Assembly (NCBI GenBank): GCA_964525565.1
Contig: CAZGHI010000007.1
Span: forward strand, 14,365 to 78,364
Reading direction: 5' to 3'
Source: OLB6 sp964525565
GTDB lineage: Bacteria > Bacteroidota > Ignavibacteria > Kapaibacteriales > Kapaibacteriaceae
DNA: 64,000 bases
The notes below the pieces were generated by a model, which had not been told where the DNA came from, did no database searches, and saw only the letters and a list, made by a program, of their open reading frames with translations. The position numbers and the translations under genes were made by a program. Positions within the stretch are counted from its first letter, which is position 1; each line of letters starts with the position of its first letter. Shown here piece after piece: positions 46,389-55,300 of this stretch.

Positions 46389-47270
46389 CTATGAAAACAG
46401 AGCCTTGGGTACTTCGATAAGTTTTTGAAGAGTTGTGGTGCGTGCACGACGCAGGAATACATTGTAGTCCTGGCGTTCAATTACGCGTAGAATTTTGCGA
46501 TAGTTTCTGCTCATCAACCGTACCGTAACTCGTGAATCCGCAGAGAGTAAAGGTATTCCGGCGTCAGCATTCGAATAATAGGTATCGGCTAACGCAATCA
46601 TATCTTTTATTAATTCACGCATGTTCGTGGTAAAAACGTTGTGCAGAATGTTCGTCTCAGGAACCCTGTATTTATGAAGAAACTCCTGTGGAATGTAGAT
46701 GCGGTTTCTTTGAGCATCCTCCTTAACGTCGCGAAGGATGTTGGTGAGTTGCATAGCAATACCAAGATCAACGGCCGAGCGTAAGGCGCTGGAGTCTGAG
46801 TAACCGAAGATTTCGCTTGTCATAAGTCCAACAACCGATGCAACTTTATAACAGTATTCTCTAAGATGCTCAAACGTGTCGAATCGTGAAACCACTGTGT
46901 CCATTAAGACACCGGAGATCAGCTCTTCAGGAAGACGACGTGGAATGTGGTACCGCGAGAGCACATCCTCCCATGCTCGCAGCACGTAGTGCGACTCGGA
47001 CGACTGATTAGGTATTACGTTGTTCGAGTATAACGAGGCAACATCCGAGTGCCATTGGTTAACTAATTGAACGGCATCGGAAACCGTAAGCCCCTTTTCC
47101 TCGATTCCGACATCGACAATATCGTCAACATACCTACAAAACGCATACACGGCATAACATGCATTACGCTTTTCCTTCGGAAGGAAGTGAGAAGCAAAGT
47201 AAAACGTTTTTGCATGTTTATAGGTGATCCGTTTACATGCATCGAAGGCGGCTACGTACAACTGTTCCAT
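46389..47270 (-). CDS. Phytoene/squalene synthase family protein
   Basis: A 293-residue trans-isoprenyl diphosphate synthase (head-to-head). The two Asp-rich, Mg2+-binding motifs read YVDDIVD and NILRDVKED. The CYKVASVVGLM and AFCRYVDD blocks are characteristic of phytoene synthase (CrtB)-like rather than HpnC/D proteins. It would make phytoene (carotenoids) or presqualene diphosphate (hopanoids); no other pathway gene is nearby to decide. It is divergent from radA across 37 bases, with candidate promoter boxes in both directions. Confidence 0.85.
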   Translation of the reverse strand: MEQLYVAAFDACKRITYKHAKTFYFASHFLPKEKRNACYAVYAFCRYVDDIVDVGIEEKGLTVSDAVQLVNQWHSDVASLYSNNVIPNQSSESHYVLRAWEDVLSRYHIPRRLPEELISGVLMDTVVSRFDTFEHLREYCYKVASVVGLMTSEIFGYSDSSALRSAVDLGIAMQLTNILRDVKEDAQRNRIYIPQEFLHKYRVPETNILHNVFTTNMRELIKDMIALADTYYSNADAGIPLLSADSRVTVRLMSRNYRKILRVIERQDYNVFLRRARTTTLQKLIEVPKALFS

Positions 47271-47289
47271 CTTAAGTGCACGAATGTAC

Positions 47290-47297
47290 TAGCTTTG
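47290..47297 (+). promoter_or_regulatory. TAnnTTTG -7 box ahead of radA (TAgcTTTG)
   Basis: An exact match ten bases before the radA ATG at 47308. On the other strand TAcaTTCG (47281-47288), one mismatch from consensus, precedes the phytoene/squalene synthase start, so the 37-base gap may hold two divergent, overlapping promoters. Confidence 0.5.
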
Positions 47298-47307
47298 GCT
47301 ACAGACA

Positions 47308-48648
47308 ATGAAACAAAAAAACTTCTATCGTTGCTCATCATGTGGTTACATTACTACAAAGTGGATGGGGCGTTGTCCACAGTGTGGAACATGGGAAAGT
47401 CTGATCGAGGAACGTGCCGAACAGAGAGCTTCAGGGCCTGCGGCTAGAGAGAGTAAAAATAACGCACCATTGTTGTTGGGTTCTGTGAGCAGCTCAGATG
47501 CACACAGACTGCCGACGACGATTGCGGAGTTCGATCGTGTACTGGGCGGTGGATTAGTACACGGTAGTATCATTTTGATTGGCGGCGATCCGGGAATGGG
47601 TAAAAGCACCTTGCTGTTGCAAGCATGTGCTGCCATCGGACAAAACGGGGATCAGGTTCTGTATGTTACAGGTGAAGAAAGCTTACAACAGATAAGAGAG
47701 AGGGCAGACCGTCTTGAGCTGCAGCCGGATGTTATTCACGTTGCCAGTGAAACCAGTGCAGAAGCCATAGCCTCCATGGTGGTTGCTATGAAGCCGGCAC
47801 TTGCCATTGTGGACTCCATACAAACGCTGACCACGGATATGCTGGAAAGTACAGCCGGCACTGTTGCGCAGGTGCGGGAGTGTGCTGCCCTTTTGGCAAA
47901 AGTTGCAAAGGGAACGGGAGTACCGGTGATCCTTATTGGTCATGTTACGAAGGATGGTTACCTCGCCGGACCAAAGGTGCTAGAGCACATCGTTGATGCC
48001 GTACTACAGTTTGAAGGCGATGGAACGTATTCATACAGAGTGCTTCGATCGTTGAAGAATCGTTACGGTTCAACCAATGAAATTGGTCTCTTTGAAATGA
48101 CAGGCAAGGGCATGCGTGAAGTGTTCAATCCCAGTGACGTGCTCATGTCCGGCGCCCACTCCGATCAGCCCGGAACGGCAGTTTCTGCAGTAATGGAAGG
48201 CACGCGTCCACTGCTCATTGAAGTCCAGGCCCTGGTCGCCCCATCCGGCTACGCGAATCCACAACGAGTTACCACTGGTTACGATGGCAGAAGGCTTCAG
48301 TTGCTGCTGGCGGTTTTGGAACGTCGGGGGGGGGTGAGCGTCCGACAAAGTGATGTATTTGTAAATGTTACCGGTGGCATCACCATACAGGATCCTGCAT
48401 TAGATCTTGCCGTTGCCATGGCAATTGCCTCGAGTACAACCGATGTAGCATTGCCCGGTAAAACAGCTTTCATCGGAGAGATCGGACTAACGGGCGAGAT
48501 ACGTCGTGTTGGTCAAATGGATCAACGAGTTAACGAAGCGCTTCGACTAGGGGTAGAAACCGTGTTCGTGCCGGAGTCCGATAAATATCACCTGCAAAAC
48601 GTTGTGCAAGTTGCACGTCTGCACGATGTTATAAGTAGATTCCGTTAG
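47308..48648 (+). CDS. radA: DNA repair protein RadA
   Basis: A 446-residue RecA-like branch-migration helicase. The N-terminal C4 zinc finger (CSSCGYITTKWMGRCPQC), Walker A GGDPGMGKSTLL, the RadA-specific KNRYG motif (LKNRYGSTNEIG) and the C-terminal Lon-protease-like domain are all present. It promotes processing of recombination intermediates. The coding sequence contains a G9 tract (48326-48334) encoding R-G-G-V, where a one-base slip would truncate the Lon-like domain. Confidence 0.96.
   Translation: MKQKNFYRCSSCGYITTKWMGRCPQCGTWESLIEERAEQRASGPAARESKNNAPLLLGSVSSSDAHRLPTTIAEFDRVLGGGLVHGSIILIGGDPGMGKSTLLLQACAAIGQNGDQVLYVTGEESLQQIRERADRLELQPDVIHVASETSAEAIASMVVAMKPALAIVDSIQTLTTDMLESTAGTVAQVRECAALLAKVAKGTGVPVILIGHVTKDGYLAGPKVLEHIVDAVLQFEGDGTYSYRVLRSLKNRYGSTNEIGLFEMTGKGMREVFNPSDVLMSGAHSDQPGTAVSAVMEGTRPLLIEVQALVAPSGYANPQRVTTGYDGRRLQLLLAVLERRGGVSVRQSDVFVNVTGGITIQDPALDLAVAMAIASSTTDVALPGKTAFIGEIGLTGEIRRVGQMDQRVNEALRLGVETVFVPESDKYHLQNVVQVARLHDVISRFR
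48326..48334 (+). repeat. G9 homopolymer inside radA
   Basis: Nine Gs inside the coding sequence for ...ERRGGVSVRQ. The reading frame is intact with nine. Loss or gain of one base would frameshift RadA before its last 110 residues. Confidence 0.85.
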
Positions 48649-48696
48649 TTTATACGGGAACACAAACTGTTAAAGGCAGTATAAGGAGCACTTGGA

Positions 48697-49314
48697 GTGG
48701 GGAAAACGGCATCAATGATATCCGACGAAGAGCTACTACGCAGACATCTGAGTGGGGAACACTCGTGTTTGACAGAGCTGATGCGAAGGCATAAGGATTC
48801 ATTGTTGAATTTTATTTACCGGTTTTTGGGTAACTATGACGACGCTGTTGATGTTGCCCAGGAGACTTTTATCAGAGTGCATCGTTTCGGTCACACCTTC
48901 CAAGGCGAGGTACGGTTCTCTACGTGGTTGTACTCCATAGCGGCCAACCTATCGCGACCTGAACTCAAAAAAAAAAAAAAAAAGTTCGGTACCTCACTAG
49001 CGTCGGTTTTTGGCGGAGTGAATGATGAAGATTCATGGGACATTCCGGACGAAACCTATCGGCCTGATGAGAGAGTAGATTCTTCTCGGATAGCACAGGA
49101 AGTTCAGAAGGCGCTGATGGCAGTGCAGCCAACATTTCGGGAAGTGGTAATCATGCGCGACATCCAGCACCTCTCGTACGACGAGATTGCTGCCATCACA
49201 GGTTTGGAACTGGGTACCGTGAAAAGTCGTATAAACCGTGGTCGGGCGCAGTTACAGCAGCGCCTCAGCAATTTGTACAATGAACTGTTCGGCGAACCGG
49301 AGGCGACAGAATGA
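48697..49314 (+). CDS. ECF-family RNA polymerase sigma factor
   Basis: A 205-residue sigma-70 (RpoE-like) factor. Region 2 (FIYRFLGNYDDAVDVAQETFIRVHRF) and region 4 helix-turn-helix (LSYDEIAAITGLELGTVKSRINRGRAQLQ) are clear. The GTG start is supported by AAGGAG eight bases upstream. Between the two regions an A17 tract (48967-48983) codes for six lysines (ELKKKKKKF). The stop overlaps the ATG of a small membrane protein (ATGA), the usual sigma/anti-sigma arrangement. Confidence 0.93.
   Translation: MGKTASMISDEELLRRHLSGEHSCLTELMRRHKDSLLNFIYRFLGNYDDAVDVAQETFIRVHRFGHTFQGEVRFSTWLYSIAANLSRPELKKKKKKFGTSLASVFGGVNDEDSWDIPDETYRPDERVDSSRIAQEVQKALMAVQPTFREVVIMRDIQHLSYDEIAAITGLELGTVKSRINRGRAQLQQRLSNLYNELFGEPEATE
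48967..48983 (+). repeat. A17 homopolymer in the sigma factor gene
   Basis: Seventeen consecutive A residues within the sigma linker between regions 2 and 4. The frame is open with 17 As. Polymerase slippage in RNA or DNA by one base would yield a truncated protein lacking region 4. It is by far the longest homopolymer in the window. Confidence 0.9.
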
Positions 49315-49679
49315 AACGACACTTAGACCCAATTCGGTCGCCCGATGATTTTGAATTGGCAGTAGCCACGAGGGTTCTTCTAGCGCAGTTACCACAAGCA
49401 ACCGCACCGGCGGACTTTATTGAAAACGTCGAATCCACTATTCATAAGAACGGCTTTCGCTGGTTGTATGTGGGAATTGCAATCGTTATCTCGTGTTTGG
49501 CAACATGGTGGATTTTACAAAACCAGTCGGTAAAGGTAGTATTCGTACCCGATGTACGATCCACGCCCGTAGATCTGTACAATATTCCGCCTGTTCCTGC
49601 TACGGAATATTCAGCACCCGCGCCAGTGCCATCGGTAAAAAAGCGAAGCCGCAGGCCTCGGGTAATAGCTGGAGAGTAG
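49311..49679 (+). CDS. Small single-span membrane protein, probable anti-sigma-type partner
   Basis: A 122-residue protein with one transmembrane helix (FRWLYVGIAIVISCLATWWIL) after an N-terminal cytoplasmic stretch of about 47 residues, and a Pro/Arg-rich tail. Position directly after an ECF sigma gene, overlapping by four bases, suggests an anti-sigma role, but it lacks the zinc-finger HxxxCxxC motif typical of ZAS anti-sigma factors. The call is inference from context. Confidence 0.55.
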   Translation: MKRHLDPIRSPDDFELAVATRVLLAQLPQATAPADFIENVESTIHKNGFRWLYVGIAIVISCLATWWILQNQSVKVVFVPDVRSTPVDLYNIPPVPATEYSAPAPVPSVKKRSRRPRVIAGE

Positions 49680-49721
49680 GTATTCCGTAAATTGGCGGTG
49701 CAGCACTAGCTATCCAACCGC

Positions 49722-50852
49722 ATGTTCGAAAAGGAACTTGAGCGCGCCAGGAAGTCGTTAAAACAACAATTGGTGCCCTCGACATCGTATCTCGCATTCT
49801 CCTCTATTGTAGGAAATGGAGCCTTGCACCCCGCTTATCGCACCTATTTCGGAGCGGAGGTGGCATGGTGGGTGTACGAAGAGCGGGCCTTGCGCAGTTC
49901 TAACTCACGATTCGACACAGACGACGTTCAGTACAAGGAAGTTTTTTCTCGCCTTGACGAAGTTTATCTGCGGACGGCCCGGTTCGATCATGAGGAGTTG
50001 ACGGCTACAATAGATGCAGCTACCAAGGTGCGGTTAAATTACTTGTGCAGGCCGAGAACAACCCTAAAGTGGTTCGTTTATCGGGGTGAACCCACCAAAC
50101 CATTACACGAGGTGGTTTTGCGGCTGAGCTACTTTCACGATTATCCGTATCTAACGGACGGAATACGAGCTTGGGCATCGGCCCGCGGAGCGGATGGCAG
50201 CCCGATGCTCGAGATACTCTCCATTGTTGAGTTTGAACGCATCGTTGAAAAGGTTGACAATGATGCAATACTCGACCTGTCGCAGCAGGAATTTGTGCGT
50301 TTGCTCGAGCCCCTTTATGAATATTTTGCTGAAACCAATCCGGAAACTCCGCCGGAGAGTGTTCCCACCGAGGCAGTCATCATTTTTCTTGACGATAAAG
50401 GGGCTGTGCCCATTTCGCAAGAACTGGAACGACTGCTGTATAGAGAGCAGCTTAAGTGGCTAACCCGAACGAAGTTTCTGGAAGTTGTTGACACCGTAAT
50501 CGAAGACATTGAACGCCAAACGTCGGCACCAACGTTCAGTAGCAGCGAGAACACTATTATCGAACAGCCAGATCTGCCCGATACCGGGGTACAGCTCTTA
50601 AAGGAAGAACTAGGCATACGGCTGCAAAAATTCCAAACCGGTGCTGAAGCCTCTCAGCAGAAGAAATTTTTGGAAGTGTTGTTTGGCAGCAATTTGGAGC
50701 GCATGGACAGCGTTGTGTCTGAGATACTAGAGGCATCTACATGGCGTGAAGCGGCATCCCGCATAGATCTGTGGTATGCCCGAGCAGGTGTAGACCCGAA
50801 TACGGCCGTTGCCATGGAGTTTGCCCATGCACTGAATCAGGTGTATCGGTGA
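49722..50852 (+). CDS. Protein of unknown function
   Basis: A 376-residue, largely helical, acidic cytoplasmic protein with no signal peptide or membrane segment. I do not recognise any domain. Features are a positively charged N-terminus, an aromatic-rich first 100 residues (AEVAWWVYEERALRSSNSRFD) and long predicted helices. It sits between the sigma/anti-sigma pair and obg; its stop (TGA) overlaps the obg GTG start, so it is co-translated with Obg. Length and context are consistent with a conserved but undescribed family. Confidence 0.6.
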   Translation: MFEKELERARKSLKQQLVPSTSYLAFSSIVGNGALHPAYRTYFGAEVAWWVYEERALRSSNSRFDTDDVQYKEVFSRLDEVYLRTARFDHEELTATIDAATKVRLNYLCRPRTTLKWFVYRGEPTKPLHEVVLRLSYFHDYPYLTDGIRAWASARGADGSPMLEILSIVEFERIVEKVDNDAILDLSQQEFVRLLEPLYEYFAETNPETPPESVPTEAVIIFLDDKGAVPISQELERLLYREQLKWLTRTKFLEVVDTVIEDIERQTSAPTFSSSENTIIEQPDLPDTGVQLLKEELGIRLQKFQTGAEASQQKKFLEVLFGSNLERMDSVVSEILEASTWREAASRIDLWYARAGVDPNTAVAMEFAHALNQVYR

Positions 50853-51871
50853 CGTTCATTGACACCGCAACGATTCACGTTGCAGCAGGAAACGGCGGCA
50901 AAGGACACATAAGTTTTCGTCGGGAAAAGTTTGTGCCGCTTGGAGGTCCAGATGGTGGCAACGGAGGCAATGGCGGCAATGTTATTCTAACAGCTAATCG
51001 GCAGTTAGGAACGCTGCTGGATTTTACCTACCGACGAAAGTACAAGGCCGAAGACGGTGCCGATGGTTCGCGTAGCCGCTGTACAGGAAAGAGTGGAAGC
51101 GACATTGTACTAAAAGTACCCTGTGGAACTGTTGTTCGCGACGCGCAAACAGGTGAGATACTGGCTGACCTTTCGCAGGACGGGCAGCAGTGCGTTGTTG
51201 CTATGGGCGGACGTGGAGGGCGTGGAAATAGCGAGTTTGCCACAGCAGTGAACCAAGCACCACGGTATGCGGAACCCGGCACACCGGGTGAAGAGCGCGG
51301 ATTAACCTTGGAGTTAAAACTTCTTGCCGATGTTGGACTGGTTGGTTTTCCGAATGTAGGCAAGAGCACCCTTATTAGCGTTATCTCCGCAGCGCGACCA
51401 AAAATTGCAGACTACCACTTTACCACACTCGTACCTAACCTGGGTGTTGTCGGATTAGGTGAAGGGCGGTCGTTTACCGTTGCCGACATACCCGGACTCA
51501 TCGAAGGTGCACACCAAGGTAAGGGGCTTGGGCATCAGTTTCTGCGTCATATTGAGCGCACAAGTGTTCTCGTGTACCTTGTTGACGCTCTCAGTGACGA
51601 CGTTGAGACCGACCTAACGGTACTGCGAAATGAGCTGGCATTGTATTCGCCGCAAATGGAATTAAAGCCTTCGATTGTAGTTGTTAGCAGGGCAGACATG
51701 TTAACCGAAATGCAACGGCAAGAGCTGGAACAAAAAGAGATTATCGTACGTCGGAAGGCGCGGTTCATCTCGGCAGTTACGAGAGAAGGAATCAAGGATT
51801 TGCTGGAAGAGCTTTGGGAATATGTACTTGCAGAGCGGATCAGTAATGACGAGATGAAAGCTGGATTGTGA
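50849..51871 (+). CDS. obg: GTPase Obg/CgtA
   Basis: A 340-residue ribosome-assembly/stress GTPase. The glycine-rich Obg fold comes first (HVAAGNGGKGHISFRREKF, GGNGGNGGNV), followed by the G domain with G1 GFPNVGKST, G2 YHFTTLVPNLGVV, G3 VADIPGLIEGA and G4 VVSRADML. The longer ORF extends upstream in frame, but the GTG at 50849 overlapping the preceding stop gives the standard TFIDTATIHVAAG start. There is no obvious OCT domain at the C-terminus. Confidence 0.96.
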   Translation: MTFIDTATIHVAAGNGGKGHISFRREKFVPLGGPDGGNGGNGGNVILTANRQLGTLLDFTYRRKYKAEDGADGSRSRCTGKSGSDIVLKVPCGTVVRDAQTGEILADLSQDGQQCVVAMGGRGGRGNSEFATAVNQAPRYAEPGTPGEERGLTLELKLLADVGLVGFPNVGKSTLISVISAARPKIADYHFTTLVPNLGVVGLGEGRSFTVADIPGLIEGAHQGKGLGHQFLRHIERTSVLVYLVDALSDDVETDLTVLRNELALYSPQMELKPSIVVVSRADMLTEMQRQELEQKEIIVRRKARFISAVTREGIKDLLEELWEYVLAERISNDEMKAGL

Positions 51872-52370
51872 ATTTTGGCACAATCATTGAGACATGGTTG
51901 CCGGATGTGAGGGTCTTTACGCGCAAGTCCTGTAATTACAGGCAAGTAAAGGACCCTGACGGTGTGACCTGTGAAGGGACTTTCACAGGGGATTGTTTAT
52001 CGTTTAGGCAAAAAATGTTCATGAGTAAACAGGAGAACATAGGAGAGTGCGAAAAAAAGTTTGCCACAATTAGCCATTGTGACCAACTCTTTTTTGGCCT
52101 GTTCGAAGCCACTCGGTATTTTAGCGGCGCTTTAGCGTCACCGCTCGCTCGGTCGGGGGGTGGTGTGCGCCGTTCCTTTGTCATGGAACGGGGATTAAAC
52201 CATATATGATGCACAGTTACACTTGGGCCGGATTAGGGGGACCTGATCCACGCAAAAACCAGAAGAAAACCAGGCGCCAACGGCGCCTCTCGGCGTTTTC
52301 AGTTCTGCGTTCGGCCACTCAAAATGCGTTAACAACCAGTATCAATCATTACACTTCTTCGGAGGATCGT
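51872..52370 (+). ncRNA. Hairpin-rich 499-base leader upstream of the giant repeat gene
   Basis: No convincing gene. Five local hairpins: (1) 51910-51920 with 51946-51957 (AGGGTCTTTAC/GTAAAGGACCCT, one bulge) enclosing the palindrome CCTGTAATTACAGG at 51929-51942; (2) 51968-51975 with 51982-51989 (CCTGTGAA/TTCACAGG); (3) 52065-52070 with 52076-52081; (4) 52170-52176 with 52185-52191 (CCGTTCC/GGAACGG); (5) 52272-52278 with 52282-52288 (AGGCGCC/GGCGCCT), framed by GAAAAC/GTTTTC at 52265-52270 and 52295-52300. The first two may terminate obg; the rest may be a structured 5' UTR. It fits no riboswitch class I know. GGAGGA at 52361-52366 is the Shine-Dalgarno of the giant gene. Confidence 0.4.
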
Positions 52371-55300
52371 ATGAACTCCTTTGGTTCCGCGACACATGGG
52401 GCGCAGCGGCGTTCTGGGCTCGTGGCACTGACGTTCCTTCTAGCACTTTTGCTGGGAGCCGTCACACCACCGAGTTTGTGGTCGCAGATCACCCTGACGA
52501 CCTCATTACCATCACCACAGTGTTTTGGGACGTCGTTTGACCTACAGTCAACCGTCACGAACAAGTTGGTACCACAACCAACGGCACCTGTTGCAGGTGT
52601 TTGGGCAGCCATGCTTGCCCAGAATGCGGGTGGTGTTGGCAATGGGCCGGTAAACAACCTGGCATTGGGCGATGATGCCTTGTCGGGTGAACAAAACCCG
52701 CAGCAAGTTGGAGGTGGAGACTTCTACTTCAGCTTCTATGGCGAGCTTATGAACCTTACGAACGACGGTTTCTACGTCGGATCTAACGGGTTTATTACGT
52801 TCCTAGCGGGAGTTAATGCCGGTATTATCCCCGCCAACGTACCAAACGTTGCGGCACCAAACAAGACGATTCTTATAGCCAATGTTGACCTTGATCCCGA
52901 CAACGGAGCAGGTGGCGACATTTGGTGGCAGGTTCAGGAGGATGCTAACGGTAACTACCTCGTTATCACGTTTGAGAACGTTCCGTTCGTGGACCCGTTC
53001 GGTGCAAACGTAGTTAACATGCAGCTCATCCTTTATGAGGATGGGTATGCTGGTACACCGAGCCGAATCGAATGGCGTTTAGACGACATCCCGCAGCCGG
53101 GAGGTTTTTACGCCGTCATGGCTGGGTATGAAAACGAGTGTGGTACTGCAGGTGATGCCGTGTATCAGAATGCACTCGCTGCATATGCGGCAGTGAACGA
53201 CGAACTATACACTTCAGATCCAGATCTTGCAGGCCCACCATATGCTCATGTTTCGGTAACCTTTTATGACGGTGCGACACCTATTAGCCCTGCTATCGCA
53301 GCCGTTCCCAACCCACCGATTACACCAACGTCGAACATAAACTATACGGTACCACCGGCATTCAGAGGTGTTGGTACGCATAACTACTCTGCGGTTGTTA
53401 CCTATACATTTAATGGATGTGAAACATCGCAAGCAACTTCGAACGTAGAAGTATTTGACGTTGTGGCAAACCCCACACCACAAGCTATTAATAACCCACC
53501 AGCTCCACGATGCGGCGATGCCACCGGTGTTGCAAGCGTTGGAGCGCCAGTAGCAGGAAATACCTACACGTGGTCAGCTTCCCCAGGTGGTGCGGTAGCA
53601 TCGTTTACGCCAAACGGAACGAATGCCGCAAGCACAACAACCATTGCCTATAATAACGCATCGCTGTCCGCGACTGGTACGAGTGTAACTCTAACAGTTG
53701 TAGAGGCGCTGTCAGTTGCTCCTTTCTGTACAACTACAAATACCGGTGTTGCATATGTAGTATATCGTACGCCCGGTATTGAAACCGCCCCAACAATTAC
53801 TGGCCCTGGTGTAAATACGGCAGTCGAACAGGTTGGCAATCCATGTGCTGGTTCATCGGCAGTATATACGCATGCCCTTGGTTCCGGAACAGGCGTCGGT
53901 AGCACATACTATCGATGGGTTTTAACCGGTGCGCCAGCAGGAACAACTGTTAACGGTAATGCTGTTTCAGGTGGTACAGTCACTGTAACAACATCGGCTA
54001 ATAACGTTACCATCGCTTGGCCGGCATCAACAACAGCATATTCGGCTAACCTAACAGTACAGTTGTCAAACGGAACGGGAGGTACGTTAGGATCTCCGGG
54101 ATCAAATCGTTCCTGTGCCGGACCAACATCTGTCTCGCACACATTACAAGTGAATGGCAAGCCTGCTGTTGCAACTGTTGTTCAAGCTCCGGCTGGCACA
54201 GTTTGCCAGCTTGACAATAAGGCGTATTCCGTTCCCAATACACCTGGCTCAACATACACCTGGTCAATCACACCGGGAACCTCGGGTGTAAACTGGAATG
54301 CGACCATCCCTGCACCACCAAACAACAACACAATCACAGTGGACTGGTTGTTAACAGGAACCTATACTGTTAACGTAACTGAGACCACTGCAGGTGGTTG
54401 CATTACAGTGCACACGGGAATAAGTGTAACAGTCAATGCAATTCCCAATCCAACATGGCTGTTGAATCCAGCTCTTGGGTGTACTTATATCGGTGGGCCA
54501 ATCGAAAATGGTCGAGCCTTACACGAGTACACGTACAGAATCCTTGGAGTTTCTGGACGGAACTATAATTTCACGGTAACAAACGGTATCTTCACGAATA
54601 CCAGCACATCAAACTGGAATGTGAATGGTGCCGGTGCTAACCTCGATGCTATTGTTCGTTGGTCAACACCGGGTGTAAATACGGTTTCGGTTACAGAAAC
54701 TATTATTGCAACAGGTTGTGCCCGTACAATTACTCAGAACGTTACAGTTACGGAATCCCCTACTCCAAAAACAATAACAGGGCCTGGGTACTTCACGCCA
54801 ATAGGCGGTAATCCATGCGCAGGTACAGGAATACATACCTATCAAATCAGTGGTCCATGGCCTAATGGAAATACATGGGCTGTGACAATACCTGCAGGTG
54901 GAAACGGTGTTATTAGTACACCTCTTAACCTCGCAACCGGACAATTTGGCATCACTTGGAATGCAGGTGTTACCACAGGTAGAATTCGTATCGTTGAGAC
55001 GAATCCGGCGGCTCCGGGATGCCCAACAGAGCGTGAGTATCCTATTACAATCAACCCACAGCCTGCAGGCAGCATTTCGATGTCGCCATTGCAAGTATGT
55101 GATGGTGCTACATCAACGGCAACGTTCAATGCAACGCCGGGCACCGTGCTTCCGGGTGCAACGTATCTGTGGTCTTCAACGGATCTTGGTGCAGACCCCG
55201 GTGTAACCATAATCGGTCTGGCAACAAACCCAACGGCTACATACTTTGCTACGAACACAACGGCTGCAGTATATAATGCAAACATTAATGTTACTGTAAC

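Noticed and set aside
50771..50848. Extended N-terminus for obg
   Set aside because: It overlaps the upstream gene and lacks the conserved start of Obg, which begins at the GTG at 50849.
52090..52110. Possible tRNA T-loop sequence (GTTCGAA) in the leader
   Set aside because: No cloverleaf, acceptor stem or anticodon arm could be built around it.
51868..52214. ORFs of 113 (plus) and 92 (minus) codons in the leader of the giant gene
   Set aside because: Both run through the hairpins, have low-complexity Arg/Ser-type composition and no ribosome site; more likely non-coding.
52206..52370. Upstream extension of the giant gene to an ATG at 52206
   Set aside because: The extra 55 residues are basic, resemble no signal peptide and cross hairpin 5; ATG 52371 has a perfect Shine-Dalgarno followed by a signal peptide.
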